This document shows positions 8,912 through 15,806 of a DNA stretch of 46,138 nt, one piece after another. Positions within the stretch are counted from its first letter, which is position 1. Each line of letters begins with the position of its first letter. Under the pieces are notes generated by a model. The model saw only the letters and a list, made by a program, of their open reading frames with translations. It searched no databases and was not told where the DNA came from. A program made the translations under genes and the position numbers. The stretch is from Chloroflexota bacterium (GTDB lineage Bacteria > Chloroflexota > Limnocylindria > Limnocylindrales > CSP1-4), in assembly GCA_016781485.1 (NCBI GenBank), contig JADDQH010000014.1:1-46138 (forward strand), written 5' to 3'.

Positions 8912-9073
8912 ATGCTTGAGTTCCTTCTTTCCCGGTTCGAGCGCGAGGACGGCCAGGGCCTGGCCGAGTACGCGCTCATCCTGGCCCTGATCGCGGTGTT
9001 CGTGATCGGCGCCGTCACCTTCCTCGGCGGCTCGATCAACACGATCCTCCGGCAGGTCGGCCAGCAGATCTAG
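8912..9073 (+). CDS. Flp-type pilin 1
   Basis: A 53-residue Flp/Tad prepilin. The leader is short and positively charged, followed by G14-Q-G-L-A-E19-Y20, which matches the Flp processing site: cleavage after G14, Glu at +5 and Tyr at +6. The hydrophobic helix LAEYALILALIAVFVIGAVT follows, then a short polar end SINTILRQVGQQI. The mature subunit (about 39 residues) would be pumped out by the CpaF/TadBC machine downstream. The ATG has CGGAGG at 8901-8906 as ribosome site. It sits between the two-component operon and a second pilin, and a hairpin terminator follows. Needs a prepilin peptidase not found here. Confidence 0.93.
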   Translation: MLEFLLSRFEREDGQGLAEYALILALIAVFVIGAVTFLGGSINTILRQVGQQI

Positions 9074-9094
9074 GCGCGCCTCATCGAACAAGGC

Positions 9095-9126
9095 AAGGGC
9101 GTCGGGTTCCCCGGCGCCCTTCTTGA
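9095..9126 (+). terminator. Hairpin after flp1
   Basis: AAGGGCG at 9095-9101 pairs with CGCCCTT at 9115-9121; the stem continues inward with TCGGG/CCCGG (one G-T pair) and a 3-base loop, about 12 pairs in all. CTTG follows, a weak T-run. It probably terminates, or protects the 3' end of, an abundant pilin mRNA. Confidence 0.65.
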
Positions 9127-9138
9127 TTCCCGTGACAT
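9124..9138. promoter_or_regulatory. Candidate shared element upstream of flp2 (copy 2)
   Basis: The sequence TGATTCCCGTGACAT lies about 60 bases before the second pilin start and about 32 bases before a TACGAT hexamer (9171-9176) that could be a -10. It differs from the copy at 8762-8776 by one base. The shorter core TCCCGTGAC also occurs at 9506-9514, upstream of cpaB. Confidence 0.3.
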
Positions 9139-9198
9139 GCGCGCCTGCCGCCCTCTGGTTCCAAGCGGCGTACGATGGATGGAGGGAGGTGATGTCGC

Positions 9199-9375
9199 GT
9201 GCCGGCTCTCCACCAGCGACTTCGAGCAGCCATCCACGAGCAGACCGGACAGGGCCTGCCGGAATACGCCCTGATCCTGGGCCTCATCGCCGTGTTCTGC
9301 ATGGCGACCCTCTCCTTCCTTGGCGGCGGGATCGCCTCGGTCCTTGACCTGATCTCGGAGATGATCACGCCGTAA
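9199..9375 (+). CDS. Flp-type pilin 2
   Basis: A 58-residue Flp prepilin starting at GTG 9199, set by a near-perfect ribosome site, GGAGGTGAT at 9185-9193. The leader is longer than in pilin 1. The processing site is G17-Q-G-L-P-E22-Y23, again cleavage after Gly with Glu +5 and Tyr +6. The membrane helix YALILGLIAVFCMATLSFLGG contains a Cys, unlike pilin 1, and the tail differs (SVLDLISEMITP). It may be a minor or alternative pilin; which of the two dominates cannot be told. Two hairpins follow the stop. Confidence 0.9.
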   Translation: MPALHQRLRAAIHEQTGQGLPEYALILGLIAVFCMATLSFLGGGIASVLDLISEMITP

Positions 9376-9384
9376 GCCCCTGAC

Positions 9385-9413
9385 GAGATCCACGTCCGGG
9401 CGACGTGGATCTC
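9385..9413 (+). terminator. Perfect 12-bp hairpin after flp2
   Basis: GAGATCCACGTC at 9385-9396 and its exact complement at 9402-9413 enclose a 5-base loop. No T-run follows, so it could be an RNA-stabilising 3' structure rather than a classic terminator. A second hairpin with a T-rich tail follows 14 bases on. Confidence 0.6.
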
Positions 9414-9426
9414 ACCCGGCGAGCGC

Positions 9427-9464
9427 CGCTCCGGTCTCTCCGGACGGGAGCGCGTCTTCTTGTT
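9427..9464 (+). terminator. Likely intrinsic terminator between flp2 and cpaB
   Basis: CGCTCC at 9427-9432 pairs with GGAGCG at 9447-9452, with an inner GG/CC pair and unpaired bases on the 3' side; the tail TCTTCTTGTT at 9455-9464 is T-rich. This would separate heavily transcribed pilin genes from the assembly genes. The rest of 9465-9658 holds a possible -10 and no gene. Confidence 0.6.
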
Positions 9465-9579
9465 GCTCGCCGAGCGGTGGCGCGCGGTCCGCGACTCCCA
9501 TCACGTCCCGTGACTCGCCGCACCCGGACCGCCCCCACCATTGCCGCCGCCTTCTTTCTGGCCGGTCATAGCCCATTCG

Positions 9580-9585
9580 TATGAT
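9580..9585 (+). promoter_or_regulatory. -10 hexamer (TATGAT) upstream of cpaB
   Basis: TATGAT ends 73 bases before the TTG start of cpaB and follows the terminators after the pilin genes, so the assembly genes probably have their own promoter. No good -35 was found. Confidence 0.4.
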
Positions 9586-9658
9586 GCCTCCGGACCACTC
9601 CCGTCCCTAGTCTGCTGCTACCCGTCACACACGCACCAGCACCCGTGGGAGTCGACCC

Positions 9659-10573
9659 TTGAAGCGATCCGGCCGTCTGTTCCTCCTCCTCGGCGTCGCT
9701 CTCGCCGTGGTCGCCTTCGTGGGCGTGCTCGCCCTCGGATCCAAGGGAAGCGCGCCGGCGGCCGCGCCGCCACCGCCGCCGATGGTGGCTGTCGTGACGA
9801 CCAACGCCGAGGTGCCGTTCGGTACCGCGCTCACCAGGGAGATGCTGACGATCAAGCAGGTCGAGGAGTCGCAGGCACCGCCGGACAGCTACCGCGACCC
9901 CGCAGAGGTCACCGGGATGGTGATCCGCCGCCCTGTCTCCAAGGGCGTCGCCCTCACGACACGCGACTTCGGCGCAGCAGGGACGGTCAGCGGAGAGCAG
10001 GTCGTCCGCGCCCTTCAGCCCGGGCAGCGCGCGATGGCGGTCAAGGTCGACCAGCTCACCGGCGTGGGCACGCTCATCCAGCCGGGCGATCGCGTCGACG
10101 TCATCCTCGCCATCCAGGACACCGAGGGCAAGTTTCCGGTCGTAGTCACCAGCGAGCTGTTTCCGACGCCGAAGGAAGGCGTGACCCCGAAGGACTATTT
10201 CGCCGAGATGAAGGACGTGATCAACAACACGTCCGTGAAGGTCCTCGTTCAGAACGTCCAGGTCCTCGGGACGCTGCTCCCCTCACCCGAAAGCGCTACG
10301 CAGTCCAACGTCGCCGCTGAGGCGGAAGGCAAGGACGACGACGAGCCCCAGGCGCCTGCCGCCGACCAACAGCAGGTCGCGATCCTCTCCGTCACGCCGC
10401 AGCAGGCCGAGCTCGTCCGGTTCGCGCAGCTCGACGGCAACCTGTCACTCACGTTGCGTGCGCCCGGCGACAAGGATGCCGAGGACGCGGCGACGTCCGG
10501 GGTGACGCTCCGATATCTCGTCGACCGGCACGGAGTCCTGCCGCCACGCCTCATCGACTCCGACTACCCCTAG
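9659..10573 (+). CDS. cpaB: CpaB/RcpC-like pilus assembly protein (SAF domain)
   Basis: A 304-residue protein starting at TTG 9659 with GGGAG 7 bases upstream. The N-terminus is a single membrane anchor (RLFLLLGVALAVVAFVGVLA), then a Pro-rich linker and a SAF domain at roughly residues 39-100 (AEVPFGTALTREMLTI, PVSKGVALTTRDF), then the RcpC domain with LQPGQRAMAVKVDQLTGVG and IQPGDRVDVILAI. In Gram-negative Tad systems CpaB works with the CpaC secretin; no secretin is encoded here, so in this organism it probably acts at the cell wall or outer face of the membrane. First gene of the assembly set cpaB-cpaE-cpaF-tadB-tadC. Confidence 0.88.
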   Translation: MKRSGRLFLLLGVALAVVAFVGVLALGSKGSAPAAAPPPPPMVAVVTTNAEVPFGTALTREMLTIKQVEESQAPPDSYRDPAEVTGMVIRRPVSKGVALTTRDFGAAGTVSGEQVVRALQPGQRAMAVKVDQLTGVGTLIQPGDRVDVILAIQDTEGKFPVVVTSELFPTPKEGVTPKDYFAEMKDVINNTSVKVLVQNVQVLGTLLPSPESATQSNVAAEAEGKDDDEPQAPAADQQQVAILSVTPQQAELVRFAQLDGNLSLTLRAPGDKDAEDAATSGVTLRYLVDRHGVLPPRLIDSDYP

Positions 10574-10655
10574 ATGAGCAACGCGCCCCGATCGCCCCAA
10601 CGAGCCGCGAGCGATGCTCGCTCCCTCATCGCGCTCGACGAACGGTGAAAGGCTG

Positions 10656-11900
10656 ATGGCAGAACCGATCAGAGTCGTGATCGTCGACGACATCCGTGAG
10701 ACGCGCGACCACCTCTCGAAGCTGCTCAGCTTCGAGACCGACATCGAAGTCGTTGGCACGGCTGCGTCCGGCGAGGTAGCGCTCGAGGTCTCGTCGCGGC
10801 TGATGCCCGACGTCGTCCTGATGGACATAAACATGCCCGGGATGGACGGCATCACCACGGCTCAGCAGCTGTCGTCGCGGGTCCCGACGGCTTCGATCGT
10901 GATGATGAGCGTGCAGGGCGAGGCCGACTATCTTCGTCGGTCGATGCTCGCGGGCGCCCGCGAGTTCCTCGTCAAGCCATTCAGCTCCGACGAGCTCGTG
11001 GCGTCCATCCGTCAGGTCTACGAGCGCGAACGCGAGAAGATCGGACGGATGGTCCAGCGCGAACATGCGGGCGGGAACGGCAAGCTGCCAGCGTCGGCGG
11101 AGAAGGCACCAGGTCGGGTGGTCACGCTCTTCTCCCCCAAGGGCGGTACGGGCCGAACAACGCTCGCGGTCAACATCGCGGTCGCCGCAGCGGCGGAGCT
11201 CGGCAAGAAGGTCGCGCTCATCGACGGCAGCCTTCAGTTCGGTGACGTGGGCGTCCTCCTGAACCTGAACCCGAAGGCGAAGTCGATGGCGGACCTGGTG
11301 CCTGAGATGGCCGCGGGAGTACCCGAGTCGCTCGAGCAGGTCATGGTCCAGCACAGCTCGGGCGTCCATGTCCTCCTCGCGCCGCCGAGCCCCGAGACCG
11401 CGGAGTTGATCACGACCCGGTACCTCCGCGCAGCGATCGAGAAGCTGCGCCACACCCACGACGTCGTGATCGTCGACTCCTGGCCCTGGCTCCACGACTC
11501 CACGCTCGGGATCCTCGACGAATCGGACTCCATCCTGGCAGTCCTTACGCTCGAGATCACGAACATCAAGAACCTCAGGCTGTTCCTCGAGGTCGCCAAC
11601 CAGCTCGGCTACACGGATGACAAGGTGAAGCTCGTCCTGAACCGTGCAGATTCGTCGCTGGGTATCCGTGTTGCCGACGTGGAGCACTCACTCGGACGTC
11701 GCGTCGATCACAGCGTCGTCAGCGATGGCCGGACGGTCGTCTTCGCTCTCAATCGCGGCGTCCCGTTCGTGACCAGCAACCGGCAGACCCAGGTCAGTCA
11801 GGACGTCCTCAGACTGACCCGCTCGGTCATCGGTGAGGCCGAGGCGGCCTCCACCCAGGACACCAAGAGCAACCAGCGAAGGCTCTTCGCGTGGCGCTGA
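10656..11900 (+). CDS. cpaE: CpaE/TadZ-like protein: receiver domain fused to MinD/ParA-type ATPase
   Basis: A 414-residue two-domain protein. Residues 1-125 form a complete response-regulator receiver (IVDDIRE, phospho-acceptor in VVLMDINMPGMDG, Lys in FLVKPF). After a linker the ParA/MinD domain begins with FSPKGGTGRTTLAVNIA; the signature Lys is K162, but the usual P-loop Lys is Arg167 (codon CGA, 11154-11156). The A' region is ALIDGSLQFGDVGVLLNL and the B strand VVIVDSWPWL. TadZ proteins mark the assembly site for the pilus machine. I chose ATG 10656, with GAAAGG upstream. A small hairpin at 10607-10621 separates it from cpaB. The intact receiver implies phosphorylation control, possibly by the nearby kinase. 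Confidence 0.88.
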   Translation: MAEPIRVVIVDDIRETRDHLSKLLSFETDIEVVGTAASGEVALEVSSRLMPDVVLMDINMPGMDGITTAQQLSSRVPTASIVMMSVQGEADYLRRSMLAGAREFLVKPFSSDELVASIRQVYEREREKIGRMVQREHAGGNGKLPASAEKAPGRVVTLFSPKGGTGRTTLAVNIAVAAAAELGKKVALIDGSLQFGDVGVLLNLNPKAKSMADLVPEMAAGVPESLEQVMVQHSSGVHVLLAPPSPETAELITTRYLRAAIEKLRHTHDVVIVDSWPWLHDSTLGILDESDSILAVLTLEITNIKNLRLFLEVANQLGYTDDKVKLVLNRADSSLGIRVADVEHSLGRRVDHSVVSDGRTVVFALNRGVPFVTSNRQTQVSQDVLRLTRSVIGEAEAASTQDTKSNQRRLFAWR

Positions 11901-11932
11901 TGGTGATCCGTGCCGTCGTCGCGGTTCCCGCG

Positions 11933-11961
11933 TTGACGCTCCCCACGACAGCCTCTAACGG
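11933..11961 (+). promoter_or_regulatory. Possible internal promoter before cpaF
   Basis: TTGACG at 11933-11938, exactly 17 bases, then TAACGG at 11956-11961. The -35 is good and the -10 weak. It would give a leader of about 9 bases up to the cpaF ATG at 11977, with GGAG at 11965-11968. It may raise cpaF-tadBC expression. Confidence 0.35.
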
Positions 11962-11976
11962 AACGGAGTCCAACTG

Positions 11977-13404
11977 ATGTCGCTCCTGAAGCGGATCGAG
12001 AGCGCGCGGCCGGTAGGCGACACGCGGCTGCCGTCCCCGGTGCCGCCCGCACCCGTCGCCCCGGCGCCACTACCGCCGTCGGCGGTCTCCCCGTTTCCGT
12101 CTCCCGCCCCCGTCGCCGTCGGCCGCCTGACACAGGCCCCCGCGCGCGAGTCGTTCCGGGACACGAAGTTCCGGATCCAGAATCGGGTCATCCAGGAACT
12201 CGACCCGAAGCTCGACATCAGCGACCAGGTCGAGGTGCGCAGGGAGATCGAGGAGATCTTCAGCCGGGCGATCGAGGAAGAGGGTCTCGCGCTCACCCGG
12301 GCCGAGCGCGTCCGGATGCTGGAGCAGATCACCGACGAGATCATCGGCCTCGGCCCGCTCGAGCCCCTGCTTCGAGACGATGCCATCACCGAAGTCATGG
12401 TCAACGGGCCCCGGCAGGTCTACATCGAGCGCGGCGGCAAACTCGAGCTGTCCAACACCGTGTTCCAGAACGACGACCACGTGATGCGCATCATCGACCG
12501 GATCATCGCGCCGATCGGCCGACGCGTGGACGAGTCGAGCCCGATGGTCGACGCGCGGCTGACGGACGGCTCGCGGGTGAACGCGATCATCCCGCCCCTC
12601 AGCCTGGTCGGGCCCGTGATCACCATCCGGAAGTTCTCCGCATCGCCGTTCACGGTTCCGGACCTCATCCGCTTCGGGACCGCCACCCCGGAGATGTTCG
12701 ACTTCCTCAAGGCGTGCGTCGAAGCGCGGCTGAACATCTTCGTCTCCGGCGGCACCGGCTCGGGAAAGACGACGACGCTCAACGTCCTCTCGTCGTTCGT
12801 TCCCGCCGATGAGAGGATCGTGACCGTCGAGGACGCCGCGGAGCTCCAACTCCGGCAGGAGCACGTCGTGACGCTGGAGTCCAGGCCCGCGAACATCGAG
12901 GGCAAGGGCGCCATCCCGATCCGCGAGCTCGTGCGGAACTCACTCCGGATGAGGCCCGACAGGATCATCGTCGGCGAGTGCCGTTCCGGCGAGGCACTGG
13001 ACATGCTCCAGGCGATGAACACCGGCCACGACGGCTCGATGTCCACGGGCCACGCGAACAGTCCGCGCGACATGCTCTCACGCCTCGAGACGATGGTGCT
13101 CATGGCAGGCGTCGATCTACCCCTGCGGGCGATCCGCGAACAGATCGCCTCAGCGGTCGATCTGATCGTCCAGCAGAGTCGTCTCAAGGATGGCTCGCGA
13201 AGGATCACGCACATCACCGAAGTCCAGGGGATGGAGGGTGACGTCATCGTCATGCAGGACGTGTTCATCTACGAGCAGACGGGCGTCATCGATGGGAAGA
13301 TCCAGGGCCGGCTGAAGCCGACGGGCATCCGGCCGAAGTTCGTCGAGAAGTTCGAGCAGATGGGCATCACGATCCCGCCCGGCCTGTTCGGCTACGGGTT
13401 CTAG
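11977..13404 (+). CDS. cpaF: CpaF/TadA-type secretion ATPase
   Basis: A 475-residue hexameric ATPase that powers Flp pilus assembly from the cytoplasm. Residues 1-45 are Pro-rich and probably disordered. The N-terminal domain has LGPLEPLLRDDAITEVMVNG, typical of CpaF. The Walker A is SGGTGSGKTTTLN at about 256-268, then the Asp-box region VTVEDAAELQL, Walker B RIIVGECRSGEALDML and the His box TGHDGSMSTGHANS. The Arg finger region R-x-E-T-M is present (LSRLETMVLMAGVDLP). All catalytic motifs are intact. Gap of 76 bases after cpaE; followed by tadB after 29 bases. Confidence 0.96.
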   Translation: MSLLKRIESARPVGDTRLPSPVPPAPVAPAPLPPSAVSPFPSPAPVAVGRLTQAPARESFRDTKFRIQNRVIQELDPKLDISDQVEVRREIEEIFSRAIEEEGLALTRAERVRMLEQITDEIIGLGPLEPLLRDDAITEVMVNGPRQVYIERGGKLELSNTVFQNDDHVMRIIDRIIAPIGRRVDESSPMVDARLTDGSRVNAIIPPLSLVGPVITIRKFSASPFTVPDLIRFGTATPEMFDFLKACVEARLNIFVSGGTGSGKTTTLNVLSSFVPADERIVTVEDAAELQLRQEHVVTLESRPANIEGKGAIPIRELVRNSLRMRPDRIIVGECRSGEALDMLQAMNTGHDGSMSTGHANSPRDMLSRLETMVLMAGVDLPLRAIREQIASAVDLIVQQSRLKDGSRRITHITEVQGMEGDVIVMQDVFIYEQTGVIDGKIQGRLKPTGIRPKFVEKFEQMGITIPPGLFGYGF

Positions 13405-13433
13405 GCACAGGACCGAACGCGGAGCGTGCGCCC

Positions 13434-14435
13434 ATGATCCTGGTCCTCGCCGCGACCGCCGCGTTGGCGATCCTGCTCATCTTCCTGGGTCTGTCAGCCG
13501 GGCGCGGGTCCGCGATGACCGCGCGACTCGAGCGGTATGGCTCGGGGCAGGAAACCAGCGAGCCGCACAAGCAGCCGGCCGCTTCGGGTCCGAACCTGAT
13601 CACGAGTTCCGCGGCGCTCGCCAGCCTGAACAAGGTGGTCGAGAGGCGCGACTGGGGGGCCAACCTCGCGCGCGACCTCGCGAGAGCCGACGTCGCGATG
13701 AAGCCGAGCGAATTCCTGGCGATCCGCGTCGCGACGTTCGTGGGGCTGCCGCTGCTCACGTTCGTCCTGGGCTTGATCGTCCCCGGCCTTCGAGGTCCGA
13801 TCGCGCTGGTCGTCGCGGCAGTGCTCGGTCTGTTCATCCCGCGCTTCTGGCTCCGCCGGCGGATCGCGAAGCGGCTCAAGGCCTTCAATGCGGCGCTCGC
13901 CGACACGATCACCCTCATCGCCAACGCGCTCCGGGCCGGCTCCTCGTTCCTGCAGGCGATCGAGATGGTCGTGCGCGAGACGCAACCCCCGATCTCGACC
14001 GAGTTCGGGCGCCTGATCCGTGAAGTCAACCTGGGCCTGCCCTTCGAGCAGGCCCTCTCCAACATGGTCCGCCGGGTGAAGTCCGACGACCTCGAACTGA
14101 TGGTGACGGCCATCAGCGTGCAGCATCAGGTCGGCGGGAATCTCGCCGAGATCCTGGACTCGATCGCGTTCACCATCCGCGAGCGGGTGCGCATCAAGGG
14201 CGAGATCAGGACCCTGACGGCGCAGCAGAAGATGTCCGGGTACGTGGTCGGCTTCCTGCCACTCGGCCTCATGGGCGTGATCTCGCTCATCTCGCCGGGG
14301 TTCATGACGCCGATGTTCCAGACGCCCCCGGCGGTCGCAGGGCTTCCCGCCGGGATGATCATCCTCTCCGTGGGCGCGGTGATGATGATCATGGGGTTCG
14401 CGATCATCCGCCGCATCGTCGACATCGAGGTCTAG
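13434..14435 (+). CDS. tadB: TadB-like inner membrane platform protein (T2SSF domain)
   Basis: A 333-residue membrane protein: one N-terminal helix (MILVLAATAALAILLIFLGL), two helices in the middle (FLAIRVATFVGLPLLTFVLG and the next), a cytoplasmic T2SSF helical domain with LADTITLIANALRAGSSFLQ and LGLPFEQALSNM, and two C-terminal helices. TadB and TadC together make the platform on which CpaF works. The next gene starts right at its stop, so the two are coupled. The N-terminus ILLIFLGLSAGRG is nearly the same as in the next gene, showing paralogy. Confidence 0.93.
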   Translation: MILVLAATAALAILLIFLGLSAGRGSAMTARLERYGSGQETSEPHKQPAASGPNLITSSAALASLNKVVERRDWGANLARDLARADVAMKPSEFLAIRVATFVGLPLLTFVLGLIVPGLRGPIALVVAAVLGLFIPRFWLRRRIAKRLKAFNAALADTITLIANALRAGSSFLQAIEMVVRETQPPISTEFGRLIREVNLGLPFEQALSNMVRRVKSDDLELMVTAISVQHQVGGNLAEILDSIAFTIRERVRIKGEIRTLTAQQKMSGYVVGFLPLGLMGVISLISPGFMTPMFQTPPAVAGLPAGMIILSVGAVMMIMGFAIIRRIVDIEV

Positions 14436-14437
14436 TG

Positions 14438-15358
14438 ATGGCCATCCCCACGATCCTCTTCGCGGCGCTCGCCGCCGTGGCCGTGCTGCTGATCTTCCTG
14501 GGGCTGGCCGCCGGGCGCAGCATGGATCCCGTACAGGCGCGTCTCGCCCAGCTCGGGTCGACACATGCGAAGAACCTGGAAGAGCTCGAGCTGCAGCAGC
14601 CGTTCTTCGACCGCGCGATCCGTCCGCTCGCCCTCCGGCTCGCCGGGACCTCCCAGCGTCTGACGAGCCGAAAGCAGGCCAACAAGACGGAGAAGCGCCT
14701 GCTGATGGCAGGCAATCCTGGCGAGCTGCGCACAGTCGACTTCCTCGGGCTGAAGGGAGTCGTCGCGGTCGGCGTAGGGCTCACCGCATTCTTTCTGTTC
14801 GGCCTCCTCGGCCGCAACATCGGGATGGGGATCATGGCGGGCACGGCTCTCGCGGGGATCGGCTTCATGGCGCCGGAGTTCTGGCTCACGCGCCGCATCA
14901 AGGCGCGCCAGAAAGCCATCCTCGTGGCCGTCCCGGACACGCTCGACCTGCTGACCATCTCGGTGCGGGCGGGACTCGGCTTCGACGCGGCGCTGGGCAA
15001 GGTGGTGGAGAAGTCGAAGGGGCCGCTCGCCGACGAGTTCCGGCGTTGCCTCGCGGAGATCCGGGTCGGCAAGACCCGCCGAGACGCCCTCCGCGACGTG
15101 ATGAACCGGACGGAGGTGCCGGCTCTCTCCAACTTCGTCAGCGCCATCATCCAGGCGGAGCAACTCGGCGTCTCGATCAGCAAGGTGCTCCAGGTCCAGT
15201 CCGAGCAGCTGCGGATCGAGCGGCGGCAACGCGCCGAGGAGGCGGCCGCGAAGGCCCCGATCAAGATGCTGTTCCCGCTGGTCGGGTGCATCTTCCCGTC
15301 GATGTTCATCGTCATCCTGGGCCCCGCGATCATCCTCATCATCCGGGGGCTGAGCTAG
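14438..15358 (+). CDS. tadC: TadC-like inner membrane platform protein (T2SSF domain)
   Basis: A 306-residue paralogue of TadB with the same N-terminal helix (VAVLLIFLGLAAGRS) and T2SSF domain: VPDTLDLLTISVRAGLGFDA, then FRRCLAEIRVGKTRRDALRD and ALSNFVSAIIQAEQLGVSIS. The end is hydrophobic (FPSMFIVILGPAIILIIRG). The ATG at 14438 lies two bases after the tadB stop; a GTG at 14435 overlapping that stop is also possible. It is the last recognised tad gene; TadE, TadF, secretin and peptidase genes do not follow. Confidence 0.92.
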   Translation: MAIPTILFAALAAVAVLLIFLGLAAGRSMDPVQARLAQLGSTHAKNLEELELQQPFFDRAIRPLALRLAGTSQRLTSRKQANKTEKRLLMAGNPGELRTVDFLGLKGVVAVGVGLTAFFLFGLLGRNIGMGIMAGTALAGIGFMAPEFWLTRRIKARQKAILVAVPDTLDLLTISVRAGLGFDAALGKVVEKSKGPLADEFRRCLAEIRVGKTRRDALRDVMNRTEVPALSNFVSAIIQAEQLGVSISKVLQVQSEQLRIERRQRAEEAAAKAPIKMLFPLVGCIFPSMFIVILGPAIILIIRGLS

Positions 15359-15383
15359 GCGCACGACGTCGGACAGCAGGGAG

Positions 15384-15797
15384 ATGTCGTCCGCAGCACC
15401 CCCTCGCGCGAAACCGTCGGTGCCACGCCGCCTCGTCAGGGCGAGCACGGGCGCGGTCGTCGTGGATCACGTGGAGGTCGCGGCGTCCTTCTGGGCGCGT
15501 TTCCGCGGCCTCATGGGCCGTCGCGAGCTCCGGCGTGACGCGGGCCTGTGGCTCGTCGACACCAAGAGCATCCACATGTTCTTCATGCGCTTCTCGATCG
15601 ACGCGTTGTTCCTCGGACCGGCGGACAGCACGACTGGTGCCCGACGGATCGTCTGCGTTCGCGAAGGGCTGAAGCCGTGGCGCAGCGTCGTGTGGTGGGT
15701 TCGGAGGGCAGAGGGATGTCTGGAACTGCCGGCGGGGACCGCAGGGTCGGTGGGGGTGCGCGAAGGGGACGAAGTTCTCTTCTATCCCGCCGTGTGA
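15384..15797 (+). CDS. DUF192 family protein
   Basis: A 137-residue DUF192 protein, a small fold of unknown function often seen near pilus or secretion genes. Typical motifs: FWARFRGLMGRRELRRDAGL, then IHMFFMRFSIDALFL (the I-H-T/M-F-x-M signature) and ELPAGTAGSVGVREGDEV at the end. I see no signal peptide or lipobox with this start. The AGGGAG before ATG 15384 touches it and is too close for a normal ribosome site, so GTG 15421 is an alternative start. It is 25 bases after tadC and likely in the same transcript. It converges with a GT87-like gene 9 bases away. Confidence 0.8.
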   Translation: MSSAAPPRAKPSVPRRLVRASTGAVVVDHVEVAASFWARFRGLMGRRELRRDAGLWLVDTKSIHMFFMRFSIDALFLGPADSTTGARRIVCVREGLKPWRSVVWWVRRAEGCLELPAGTAGSVGVREGDEVLFYPAV

Positions 15798-15806
15798 CCC
15801 CGTCCC

